Shown: in pieces, positions 26,285 to 33,951 of the stretch
Position numbering within the stretch: the stretch's first letter is position 1
Layout of the letters: every line of letters begins with the position of its first letter
Assembly: GCA_964583335.1 (NCBI GenBank)
Contig: CAZOVG010000001.1
Location: forward strand, 372,001 to 436,000
DNA: 64,000 bases
Direction of reading: 5' to 3'
Source: JAGNKE01 sp964583335
GTDB taxonomy: Bacteria; Pseudomonadota; Alphaproteobacteria; Micavibrionales; Micavibrionaceae
The notes under the pieces: model-generated
Told to the model about the DNA's origin: nothing
Seen by the model: only the letters and a program-made list of their open reading frames with translations
The model's database searches: none
Made by a program: the position numbers and the translations under genes

Positions 26285-26914
26285 TCAGGAGACGGGCTTG
26301 CCGTTATCCCAAAGCATATTAAAAAAGCTTTTCATGCCTTCCGCGAAAAAAACGTTATCCAGCAGAAGGACCTTGTTCTGAGGATCACGCAAAGCCAGCG
26401 CAATTCTCGTTTTGTATATAAAGACCGTATGCGGGCTGAAATATTTCTCGGGGATCGTCCGGTACCAGGATTTGGGCGCGATGAAGGTCTTTTCATCTTC
26501 GCGCACCAGAATGCGCTCCGTGATGCCCGTCTTTTTCATGCGCTCGATGTGCATAAGGGTGTAGTCGTAGTTTTCTTTTTCGCTCTGCGAAATCTCGGTG
26601 ATGCCCAGAAGAAGAACTTCGCCCTTGTCGTGTTGCAGGGTGTGGAAGATGTCGTCCTGAAGTCTGCGCAGGCAGTCCTCGCCCTCGAAAACGATCAGCT
26701 TGTCCTGAACCCTCTGGACCCCGCCTGAAATGAACAGGATACCGGCGTTGTCGAAGGCGCGGGTGATTTTCTCGATTGTGCTGGAGTTGGGCTGGTTGGT
26801 GCCGTTCTCAATCCGGGCGATCCCGGTCTGCGACAGACCGGCCTGTTGGGCCAATTCCCCTTGGCTCCACCCAATCAAAGCGCGGGCAGCGCGGATCTGT
26901 TCAATCGTCGGCAT
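26285..26914 (-). CDS. XRE-family regulator with TrmB-like C-terminal domain
   Basis: 209 residues from the ATG at 26914; the ATG at 26989 would add residues before the DNA-binding domain. Residues 3-58 are a Cro/C1 helix-turn-helix (RAARALIGWSQGELAQQAGL, TGIARIENG). The remaining 140 residues end in YFSPHTVFIYKTRIALA and FAEGMKSFFNMLWDNGKP, resembling the phospholipase-D-like effector domain of TrmB regulators. It probably senses a small molecule. Three copies of ATAATC in alternating orientation lie upstream (27080-27107) and could be its operator. It precedes the GNAT-like gene in an operon. Confidence 0.75.
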   Translation of the reverse strand: MPTIEQIRAARALIGWSQGELAQQAGLSQTGIARIENGTNQPNSSTIEKITRAFDNAGILFISGGVQRVQDKLIVFEGEDCLRRLQDDIFHTLQHDKGEVLLLGITEISQSEKENYDYTLMHIERMKKTGITERILVREDEKTFIAPKSWYRTIPEKYFSPHTVFIYKTRIALALRDPQNKVLLLDNVFFAEGMKSFFNMLWDNGKPVS

Positions 26915-27079
26915 GCAAAAAATAACCCAAACACTACATAATTTCTGCGTAACCCAGAATTTATAAGAGATTTGGCGGGTTGTGTCCATATCGCTTATAT
27001 TAGGATGTGCAAATAAAATGTATCAAAAGACAGAAAAAATGAATTTAAATCTTGACATTTTTATGGCAAAGCCCTAAAC

Positions 27080-27107
27080 ATAATCAAGGTTGGGATTATA
27101 CATAATC
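27080..27107. promoter_or_regulatory. triple ATAATC repeat, candidate operator
   Basis: ATAATC at 27080-27085, its complement GATTAT at 27094-27099, and ATAATC again at 27102-27107. The cluster lies in the gap upstream of the XRE regulator and downstream of a TTGACA at 27052. Symmetry suits a dimeric repressor. Binding is inferred. Confidence 0.35.
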
Positions 27108-27226
27108 TATAAAGAATGACGTTTCCGGACGGACATTCCTCTACAGAATATCCCTTCCTTATCGTGATCCCCACACACACGATACTGCGTAAAAAAAGTT
27201 GGCCTCCGTGCCAACTTTTTCTTTTT
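27087..27226 (+). ncRNA. candidate small RNA
   Basis: In the 458-base gap 26915-27372, a TTGACA (27052-27057) with an A/T-rich -10 near 27075-27084 is followed by about 135 bases without a credible open frame. These bases contain a hairpin with arms TATCGTG (27160-27166) and CACGATA (27178-27184) and end in a strong intrinsic terminator (27193-27226). Promoter, structured body and terminator together suggest an independent small RNA. The same stretch could instead be a leader or bidirectional regulatory region. Confidence 0.35.
27193..27226 (+). terminator. strong intrinsic terminator in gene-free gap
   Basis: Arms AAAAAGTTGGC (27193-27203) and GCCAACTTTTT (27210-27220), six-base loop, followed by CTTTTTC. 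The flanking A and T runs make it potentially bidirectional. No annotated protein gene ends here on the plus strand. Confidence 0.85.
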
Positions 27227-27372
27227 CTGTATGTATTTTTTTGGCTCTGAGGCTTGGTTTCTTGTTGGCTGTACGTTTTTATGACTCGCTTTATCGCTTC
27301 GGCGGGCGGAATCGGGTATGGTGGGCGCGATAGAGTACTCGTCGGATTTTTCAGGTGTGAGGAGCGTTTTCC

Positions 27373-28191
27373 ATGAGCAAGCAGCCCGGATTAAAGACGT
27401 CGCCCGGAGAAAGCGCCGCCACAAAAAAGACATCTTTTGGTCCCAATCAAGCCGGAAAATTGTCCTCGCCCAGGCGTCGTAGGGATGTTTTTATTTTGGT
27501 CGCTGGGATCCTGGTTTTTCTCTTTGTCGCGACCTTTATTGTCATAGGCGAGGTCAGAAAGCAGGGTCCATCGAATCAGGCGACGGTTGAGTCGGCGGCG
27601 GTTTCCGAATCCGAATCCTCCTCGAAAGTGCAGCCTGAAATCTCCCAAACAGCTCAGGATGTCTTGGTACAGAAACAGGAAAACAACGACGCAGACTCGT
27701 CTTTGAATGATCCGGAGGAGGTTTGCGTGGGTTGTATGAGTGAGCCGCAGATGCTGTTAACATCCCGCCCGGACGAGTCGAAGCTTCGTCTGCCCGGCGT
27801 CAAGGATCTGCGCGGGCGTTGGGTTGCCCGCATGCAGGATGCCACTGCCGAGGCGGTTTTCGATCAAGCCCGGTTCCAGATTATTTACGCTGGCCGTCAT
27901 GAGGGCGGCATCCGGCGTTATGTGCGCGGCTATTATTCTTTTGACGAGTCGAACGGTGTTATAAGTCTTAAACCAGCCCATAAGGAGGAAGAGCCGGAGT
28001 CTGTTCCGGGCGTCTTCTATCAGGTTCTGACGCTGCGTTACTTTGATGTCATCGTTCGTACCGATTCCGGTGCGACGTTCCAATACTGGACGGCTCCGCC
28101 GGATATGCTGGCCTCGCGGCAGATTTTCCCGCTGCTCTCGTTTACGGGCATTGAAGATAATCCCTATCTTGTCTGGGAAAAGGTTCAATAG
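27373..28191 (+). CDS. membrane-anchored hypothetical protein
   Basis: 272 residues. Layout: a basic, Pro/Ser-rich cytosolic N-terminus (about 1-36, with RRRR before the membrane), one transmembrane helix (about 38-60, ILVAGILVFLFVATFIV), a low-complexity Ser/Glu/Gln linker to about 115, then a periplasmic domain (about 130-272) with CVGCMSEP at its start. The domain is beta-rich (ARFQIIYAGRHEGGIRRYVRGYYSF). Topology follows the positive-inside rule. No family recognised. mutM starts 10 bases downstream, so they may be co-transcribed. Confidence 0.7.
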   Translation: MSKQPGLKTSPGESAATKKTSFGPNQAGKLSSPRRRRDVFILVAGILVFLFVATFIVIGEVRKQGPSNQATVESAAVSESESSSKVQPEISQTAQDVLVQKQENNDADSSLNDPEEVCVGCMSEPQMLLTSRPDESKLRLPGVKDLRGRWVARMQDATAEAVFDQARFQIIYAGRHEGGIRRYVRGYYSFDESNGVISLKPAHKEEEPESVPGVFYQVLTLRYFDVIVRTDSGATFQYWTAPPDMLASRQIFPLLSFTGIEDNPYLVWEKVQ

Positions 28192-28201
28192 GGTTTGAGC
28201 C

Positions 28202-29044
28202 ATGCCTGAGCTTCCCGAAGTCGAAACCGTCAAAGGCGGGCTTGAGAAAGCGCTGCTTGGACAACGCGTCCGCAGTGTACGCGTTTTTCGCAGCGACCTT
28301 CGCGTTCCGGTTCCTGATGATTTTTGCAAAGCCCTTGCTGGTTGTGTCGTTACGCAGATTCTCCGGCGTGGGAAATATATCGTCGGCGTTCTGGATTCGG
28401 GCCGGGTTTTCATTTTGCATCTGGGCATGTCGGGCCGGGTAAGGATTTACGGCTCCGGGCTGCCCGCGCACCTTGAAAAGCACGATCATGTGACGATCGA
28501 AGCTGAGAACGGCACTGGGGTCGTCTATCACGATCCAAGGCGATTCGGTTTTTTGATTCTGGGGCAAGCGGAGAGTTGGGAGACGTCTGCGCCGTTCGAC
28601 CAGATGGGGCCCGAGCCGCTGGCGGGGAATAATGTTTTTAACGGTGCGGTTTTGCATCAAGCGCTGGCGGGCCGCAAGGGGCCGATCAAAACGGCGCTGC
28701 TTGATCAAAGCGTTGTCGCCGGACTGGGCAATATATATGTGTGCGAGGCGCTTTACGATTCCGGCATCGCGCCCGAGCGGTCCTGCGCCACCATCGACGA
28801 GGATCTTTGTGCGCGCCTAGCGGAGAGCATCCGCGCCATCCTGCTGCGGGCCGTGGCGGCGGGCGGTAGCACCCTTCGGGATTATCAAAAGACGGACGGG
28901 TCGCTGGGCTATTTCCAATACAGCTTTTCCGTTTACGATCGCGAGGGCGAGCGCTGCGGCGGGTGCGATTGCGCCGAGGGATCTGTGGTCAGAACCGTTC
29001 AGGCGGGGCGATCAACTTTCGCCTGCCCGGTCAAGCAGGTATAA
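28202..29044 (+). CDS. mutM: formamidopyrimidine-DNA glycosylase
   Basis: 280 residues. The N-terminal PELPEVE has the catalytic Pro and Glu of the Fpg/Nei family. HLGMSGRVR, the H2TH segment (GLGNIYVCEALYDSGI) and Lys in RRGKYI are in place. The enzyme removes 8-oxoguanine and formamidopyrimidines and nicks the site. The C-terminal zinc finger is unusual: CGGC and a Cys in STFACP are present, but the expected last Cys is Lys (CPVK instead of CPxC). An extra Cys directly follows the first pair (CDC) and might substitute. The gene ends overlapping the next start (TAATG). Confidence 0.95.
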   Translation: MPELPEVETVKGGLEKALLGQRVRSVRVFRSDLRVPVPDDFCKALAGCVVTQILRRGKYIVGVLDSGRVFILHLGMSGRVRIYGSGLPAHLEKHDHVTIEAENGTGVVYHDPRRFGFLILGQAESWETSAPFDQMGPEPLAGNNVFNGAVLHQALAGRKGPIKTALLDQSVVAGLGNIYVCEALYDSGIAPERSCATIDEDLCARLAESIRAILLRAVAAGGSTLRDYQKTDGSLGYFQYSFSVYDREGERCGGCDCAEGSVVRTVQAGRSTFACPVKQV

Positions 29045-29505
29045 TGACGGGCATGACCATACCCATACCCATACTCAGGGGTTTATCCGTGTCCCGATCG
29101 AGCGCTTCCCTTTTACGGATCTTTTTATGCAGCCTGGCTTTGTATCCGGTTGGTTTCTCGGCTTCTGTTTACGCCCAGGCCGGGGACGGGCTGTCCGGTC
29201 TTGATCGCGACGCCGCGTTTTTCTCCAGTCTTGAGGATATTCCCCTTATGCCCGGTCTGAGCGAGTTGCCCGGGCACGGGATGGTGTTCGACAAGCCCGA
29301 GGGGCGGATCGTCGAGGCTTTGGCCCTGACCGAAGGTCTGCCCCATAAGGATATTCTTGTCTATTACGGGGGGACCTTGCCCCAGCTTGGGTGGGGGCGG
29401 GTCAGCGATACGCGCTTTTTCCGGGAGGGGGAGGTGCTGGAGATCGGTTTTACCCGGGTTGCCGAGGGGGAGGCCGTGCGCTTTCTGATTCGGCCTGTCC
29501 TTTAG
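29044..29505 (+). CDS. exported hypothetical protein
   Basis: 153 residues from the ATG at 29044, which shares its A with the mutM stop, so translation is coupled. An unusually long N-region (about 25 residues) precedes a hydrophobic stretch (LLRIFLCSLALYPVGFSASV) and a cleavage-like AQA near 45. The mature part (LPHKDILVYYGGTLPQLGWG) has the look of a small periplasmic domain in which a peptide is compared with a trait value, as in proteins of the DUF4864/YdgH sort, but no family is claimed. Downstream is the rpsT promoter. Confidence 0.65.
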   Translation: MTGMTIPIPILRGLSVSRSSASLLRIFLCSLALYPVGFSASVYAQAGDGLSGLDRDAAFFSSLEDIPLMPGLSELPGHGMVFDKPEGRIVEALALTEGLPHKDILVYYGGTLPQLGWGRVSDTRFFREGEVLEIGFTRVAEGEAVRFLIRPVL

Positions 29506-29555
29506 GGGCCTGATTCGGGGTGATTCGCGCGTATCGTGAAAAACTCATGAAACAC

Positions 29556-29585
29556 TTGACAGGGCGGGGTTTTCGCGAGTATTAC
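29556..29585 (+). promoter_or_regulatory. rpsT: rpsT promoter
   Basis: TTGACA (29556-29561) and TATTAC (29580-29585) with 18 bases between them, about 165 bases upstream of the S20 start. The long leader also holds a DnaA box at 29674. Confidence 0.6.
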
Positions 29586-29673
29586 TCTTGCTCACTTGGC
29601 GCAGAAGGCGGCCTTGCGCGGTTTCCCGTGCGAGGGTTTTAGAGGCACTCTGGCCATTGTAGGAAATTTTTCC

Positions 29674-29682
29674 TGTGGATAA
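29674..29682 (-). promoter_or_regulatory. perfect DnaA box in rpsT leader
   Basis: TGTGGATAA, the exact complement of the consensus TTATCCACA. It is isolated: no second perfect box was found within the rpsT-dnaA region, so it is more likely regulatory than an origin by itself. Confidence 0.6.
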
Positions 29683-29749
29683 TTTAGTGTATATCTCAGT
29701 TGCCACAGGATATTAGGATAACTCAATAGACACTTGAAAAGGTTTAGAA

Positions 29750-30016
29750 ATGGCAAACCATAAATCGGCAAAGAAGCGCACGCGCCGCAACGCGAGCCGG
29801 ATGGAAGTTAACAAATCCCGCAAGAGCCGCATGCGCACCTTCGTAAAGAAGGTCGAACTGGCGATCGAATCCAAGGATGCAAAACTCGCGCAAGAGGCTC
29901 TGAGACTCATGCAGCCGGAACTTTCGCGGAGCGTTTCCAAGGGGCTGATTCACAAAAATGCTGCGGCCAGAAAACTGTCGCGGCTGACCGCAAAGGTGAA
30001 GGCTCTCGCGAGCTGA
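29750..30016 (+). CDS. rpsT: 30S ribosomal protein S20
   Basis: 88 residues, the normal length. Begins MANHKSAKKRTRRN, very rich in Lys/Arg, with the helical segment MRTFVKKVELAIESKD and the ending HKNAAARKLSRLTAKVKAL, all diagnostic for S20. It binds 16S rRNA early in 30S assembly. Its place just upstream of dnaA and downstream of mutM is the usual alphaproteobacterial arrangement. Monocistronic: promoter at 29556 and terminator at 30080. Confidence 0.98.
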   Translation: MANHKSAKKRTRRNASRMEVNKSRKSRMRTFVKKVELAIESKDAKLAQEALRLMQPELSRSVSKGLIHKNAAARKLSRLTAKVKALAS

Positions 30017-30079
30017 GTTTTGCGTGTGCGGCGTTTTTATGCTGCATGTTTATCTCTCTGATTTTCTAAATTTTTTTTA

Positions 30080-30109
30080 AACTCCTTGTCTTCCGGCAAG
30101 GAGTTTTTT
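30080..30109 (+). terminator. rpsT intrinsic terminator
   Basis: Arms AACTCCTTG (30080-30088) and CAAGGAGTT (30097-30105), eight-base loop, followed by TTTT. Confidence 0.9.
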
Positions 30110-30579
30110 GCTGCACAAAAAATTCGCGCAGAAAAAAATTTCTTTTTTCTCTGTTCGTTTTTTGTTCGTATTGCATGACGGCAAAAATTTAGTGTAGGGT
30201 GAATCAATCACAGAGATATGAGCAAGTGGCCTCAGGAAACTTTCCAGGAAAGTTTGCCGTACTCTGATCTTAATCTCAGCGTACCGTGCGCAATGTTTTC
30301 GCACAGTGATCTGAAATTATCAGCATAGCCGATGTGTATAACTTCGGCGGCATGTAGGGGATGGCCTCTAAAACGTAGTCTCTCGGGGAAGCTGCAGCAA
30401 GTTTTAGACAGGTCTCACGTTACCAGATTTTAGACACAGGCAGCGTTGCGTATGCAATTTGCTGACGGGCTTCTTTTGCCTTGATGTGCTGCTTTTGTCT
30501 CAAATCTGCCCCGCGTCTGCGTTGTGTGTGTGTTCTTGGTCATTAAGCGAAGTAATTTTTTATTTGTGGAGAGAAAGTA
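30110..30579 (+). promoter_or_regulatory. dnaA upstream region
   Basis: 470 bases without a gene. Visible: inverted repeat AAACTTTCC (30237-30245) / GGAAAGTTT (30247-30255); AATTTAGTGTA at 30186-30196, an exact copy of bases 29681-29691 in the rpsT leader; and GCCTCTAAAAC at 30364-30374, the complement of 29636-29646. No perfect DnaA box was found. The long leader suggests post-transcriptional or autoregulatory control of dnaA. Confidence 0.45.
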
Positions 30580-32022
30580 ATGCCGGAAGTCGTGGGAAAA
30601 ACGTCAGCTCAATCGAAGGCGGGCCAAAAAAATCTTGAAGGTACGCCGCTTGAGCCGACGCCGGAGATTCAGGGGCTATGGAATAATGTTCATACCGCTA
30701 TGCGTAAGGAATTCGGGGAGGCGATTTTCAGAAGCTGGCTCAAGCCTCTGACCCTTCGCGCTTATTATCATGGAACCATGGAGGTGTCTGTTCCGACGCG
30801 TTTCATGCGGGATTGGATTCACACTCACTATGCTGAGCGGATTACGCAGATGTGTGCTCAGGAGAATCCTGACATTCGACGTGTGCAGATTGTGGTTGTC
30901 CAGAATTCTAGTCAGTCCGAGTCAAGGGAGCCAACCGCAGCAGAGGCCGAGAGCGAGGCTCGTAAGGCCAATCAAAATAACCGCGACGGTATTGCTTCGG
31001 TCTCTTCGCCTCTGGACCCGCGTTTTACCTTCGACGGGTTTGTTGTCGGAAAGCCGAATGCTTTGGCGCATGCCGCCGCGCGCCGCGTGGTCGAGAGCAT
31101 GAGCGTTCCCTTCAACCCGCTGTTTCTTTATGGCGGCGTTGGCCTTGGGAAAACGCATCTGATGCATGCGATTTCTTGGGCGATGCAGGAAAGCTGGCCG
31201 GACAAGCTGGTCATGTATCTTTCCGCAGAGAAATTCATGTACCAGTTCGTTAAGGCGCTGCGCGCGAACGACACGATGAATTTCAAGGACCAGTTCCGCT
31301 CCGTGGATGTTCTGATTATCGACGATATCCAGTTCATCGCCGGCAAGGAATCGACTCAGGAAGAATTCTTTCACACGTTCAACGCTCTGGTGGACCAGAA
31401 CAAGCAGATCATCATCTCGGCCGACCGGGCGCCCAGCGACCTGACGGGCATCGACGAGCGGCTGCGTTCCCGCCTTGCGTGGGGCCTCGTGGCGGATATT
31501 CACCCAAGTTCCTATGATCTGCGGTTGGGCATTCTTGAATCCAAGCGCGAGCGTCTCGGCGCAACCGTGCCCGACAGCGTTCTGGAGTTCCTGGCGCTTA
31601 AGGTTACGTCGAACATTCGCGAGCTTGAGGGGGCGTTGAACCGGATTGTCGCGCATTCCGAAGTTGCCAAGCAGGAGATCACGCTGGAGACGACGCAGGA
31701 AGTGCTTCAGGACCTGCTTCGCGCCCACGACCGCAAGATCACGATCGACGAGATCCAGCGCAAGGTCGCCGAGCATTACAATCTGCGGGTTTCGGATATG
31801 CATTCGGCCCGCCGCGCCCGGAACGTCGCGCGTCCGCGTCAGGTGGCGATGTATCTGGCGAAGATCCTCACTTCCCGTTCCTTGCCCGAAATCGGGCGGA
31901 AGTTCGGCGGTCGGGATCACACCACGGTCATGCATGCGATTCGCAAGGTCGAGCAGCTTATGAACGAGGATGCACAGATCGCGCAGGATGTTGAAGTCGT
32001 TCGCCGTGCGCTTACGGGCTAA
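30580..32022 (+). CDS. dnaA: chromosomal replication initiator DnaA
   Basis: 480 residues. Domain I at about 25-110 (WNNVHTAMRKEFGEAIFRSWLKPL), a variable linker to about 145, the AAA+ domain with Walker A GGVGLGKTHL (about 184-193) and Walker B LIIDDIQF (about 245), and domain IV with the DnaA-box-binding signature GRKFGGRDHTTVMHAIRKVE near the C-terminus. It opens oriC in its ATP form. In this genome dnaN does not follow directly: a NUDIX gene and a biotin operon intervene. A strong terminator follows. Confidence 0.99.
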   Translation: MPEVVGKTSAQSKAGQKNLEGTPLEPTPEIQGLWNNVHTAMRKEFGEAIFRSWLKPLTLRAYYHGTMEVSVPTRFMRDWIHTHYAERITQMCAQENPDIRRVQIVVVQNSSQSESREPTAAEAESEARKANQNNRDGIASVSSPLDPRFTFDGFVVGKPNALAHAAARRVVESMSVPFNPLFLYGGVGLGKTHLMHAISWAMQESWPDKLVMYLSAEKFMYQFVKALRANDTMNFKDQFRSVDVLIIDDIQFIAGKESTQEEFFHTFNALVDQNKQIIISADRAPSDLTGIDERLRSRLAWGLVADIHPSSYDLRLGILESKRERLGATVPDSVLEFLALKVTSNIRELEGALNRIVAHSEVAKQEITLETTQEVLQDLLRAHDRKITIDEIQRKVAEHYNLRVSDMHSARRARNVARPRQVAMYLAKILTSRSLPEIGRKFGGRDHTTVMHAIRKVEQLMNEDAQIAQDVEVVRRALTG

Positions 32023-32058
32023 GTTTCCTCAGCGGGCCAACAAGACCTATCAGAGAAA

Positions 32059-32086
32059 ATCCCCCGCTTGCGCGGGGGATTTTTTT
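32059..32086 (+). terminator. dnaA intrinsic terminator
   Basis: Arms ATCCCCCGC (32059-32067) and GCGGGGGAT (32072-32080), loop TTGC, followed by TTTTTT. It isolates dnaA from what follows. Confidence 0.92.
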
Positions 32087-32147
32087 ACACGAGTGAAGGT
32101 GGCACTCATCAAAAACTCTTACGCATAGAGTGACGTAGTGATTCTGC

Positions 32148-32732
32148 TCAGCGCTCCAAGGCGACATCGAAGTCGAGGTCGCTTTCCTCGGTTACAAAGA
32201 AATCGGGGGTTAGGCTCAAGTCTCGCGCTCTGGCTTTTAATTCACGGGCTGTCTTTTCAAGTTCGGCGACGCCTACCGATTCGATCAGCGCCTTCACCCG
32301 CGCATGGGCGGGGCTGGGCCATTGCGAGAGGCGCACCCATTTGTAATCCTGATGCTCCTGTCCGGCATCGCCTTCAAGATCAGGAACGAAGGGCTTCTCC
32401 ACGTAGGTCATGGTGTAGAGATATTGCTTGCCTTTATCGGGCGCCGGAACAAGGGCGATGGGTGCGATGACGGGCTGGTCCGTGCGGTATCCTGCCTCCT
32501 CGGCCGTTTCGCGAATCGCGCCCTCAAGAAGCGTCTCGTTTTTCTCAACGCCTCCGCCGGGCAGTCCCCAGTGATTCGGCTCGGGGTTTTTGTCCGCTGC
32601 CCTCAATAGAGCGAGCGCATACCAATCCCCGTTATGTTCGGTTACGATGAAGTTGCTCGCCGTTGCCTTGCGAATCGCAGGCGTGGGCGTGAAGGTCGCG
32701 TTCGCGACCTCAAGAAGATTTGCAGATTTCAT
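32148..32732 (-). CDS. NUDIX hydrolase
   Basis: 194 residues. The NUDIX box is complete: GGGVEKNETLLEGAIRETAEEAG fits GX5EX7REUXEEXGU with the metal-binding REXXEE. Such enzymes cleave a nucleoside diphosphate linked to another group; the substrate cannot be told from the box. The Trp-Gly-Leu-Pro-Gly-Gly before it is typical. Single gene on the minus strand, between the dnaA terminator and the biotin operon, so it does not take part in either transcript. Confidence 0.88.
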   Translation of the reverse strand: MKSANLLEVANATFTPTPAIRKATASNFIVTEHNGDWYALALLRAADKNPEPNHWGLPGGGVEKNETLLEGAIRETAEEAGYRTDQPVIAPIALVPAPDKGKQYLYTMTYVEKPFVPDLEGDAGQEHQDYKWVRLSQWPSPAHARVKALIESVGVAELEKTARELKARARDLSLTPDFFVTEESDLDFDVALER

Positions 32733-32919
32733 AAAAAGGTTCCGTCCTCCGTGGCATATGAAGGGTAAAAAACTTTTTGCTGCTGTGCAAGAAAAAAGAA
32801 AGTTTGCCTTTTCCTAACAATGAGTTATAAGATTTAATCTTTCATGGTGCGTTTCGGGTCGAAGCTTTTTCGCGAGCGCAGGCCTTGTTTTTTTTCGCGC
32901 CGTTGCGCATAACCGGAAC

Positions 32920-33912
32920 ATGACGAACACAGCTTATTCCCTTGATTTTGTTAAGACGCTTTATGCGCGGCCCCTTCTGGATCTGGTCTATGAGGCCGCG
33001 TCCGTTCACCGGGCGAATCACGATCCGCAGGACATGCAGATGTGTACGCTGCTCTCGATCAAGACGGGCGGATGCGCGGAGGATTGCGGATATTGTTCGC
33101 AGTCGATTCATAACAACGCCGATCTCGAAAAAGAGATTTTGATGAAAACCGATGACGTGCTGGAGCAGGCGCGCAAGGCGAAGGAATCGGGTTCGACCCG
33201 TTTCTGTATGGGGGCGGCGTGGCCGCGCGTGCTGGACGGGAAGGCGTTTGATCGTGTGTGCGATATGGTGAAGGGTGTCTCCGATATGGGGCTTGAGGCG
33301 TGTTGCACGCTTGGCATGCTGACCGAGGCGCAGGCGGTCAAGCTTAAGGAGGCCGGGCTGACGGCTTATAACCACAATCTCGATACGTCGCGCGAATTTT
33401 ACGACAAGGTGATCACGACGCGCACCTATGATGATCGTCTGGATACGCTCAAGAACGTGGCCAAGGCCGGAATCGCGGCGTGTTGCGGCGGGATACTGGG
33501 GCTCGGTGAGCGGGAAGAGGACCGGATTTCCCTTCTGCATACGCTGGCCAATCTCAACCCGCAGCCGGAATCGGTGCCGATCAACGTGCTTGTGCCCGTC
33601 GCGGGAACGCCGCTTGAGAAGCAAAAGCCGATTGATATTTTCGAGTGGATCCGCTGTATCGCGGTGGCGCGTATTTTGATGCCCAAGGCGATGGTGCGGC
33701 TTTCCGCAGGACGTCTTACGATCTCCAAGGAAGCGCAGGCGCTGGCGTTCATGGCCGGGGCGAACGCGATCTTTACGGGCGAGAAGCTGTTGACCACGCC
33801 GAACCCCGAAAAGGACGCGGATTACGGGTTGCTGGCCGAGCTGGGCCTCAAACCGCGCGCGCCTTATAAGGACGGCCCGGAGCCTGCCAAAGAGCGGGCC
33901 GACGCGGCCTGA
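32920..33912 (+). CDS. bioB: biotin synthase
   Basis: 330 residues. The radical-SAM cluster motif is CAEDCGYC (CX3CX2C, about 52-59) in the family context LLSIKTGGCAEDCGYCSQS. Later FCMGAAWR-like (FCMGAAWPR) and YNHNLDTS are the standard BioB elements around the second [2Fe-2S] cluster; the family Arg is in RLSAGR. It inserts sulfur into dethiobiotin. First gene of the operon bioB-bioF-bioD-bioA-diiron protein-small protein. No BioR box (TTATMKATAA) or clear BirA operator was seen upstream. Confidence 0.98.
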   Translation: MTNTAYSLDFVKTLYARPLLDLVYEAASVHRANHDPQDMQMCTLLSIKTGGCAEDCGYCSQSIHNNADLEKEILMKTDDVLEQARKAKESGSTRFCMGAAWPRVLDGKAFDRVCDMVKGVSDMGLEACCTLGMLTEAQAVKLKEAGLTAYNHNLDTSREFYDKVITTRTYDDRLDTLKNVAKAGIAACCGGILGLGEREEDRISLLHTLANLNPQPESVPINVLVPVAGTPLEKQKPIDIFEWIRCIAVARILMPKAMVRLSAGRLTISKEAQALAFMAGANAIFTGEKLLTTPNPEKDADYGLLAELGLKPRAPYKDGPEPAKERADAA

Positions 33913-33951
33913 TTGCTTGCCTGCGCCGGGGCTGCTCTGGTATGAGCAAGC

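Noticed and set aside
32740..32919. BioR or BirA operator before bioB
   Set aside because: The nearest A/T-rich stretch (TTATAAGATT) does not fit TTATMKATAA, and no BirA-type palindrome was found.
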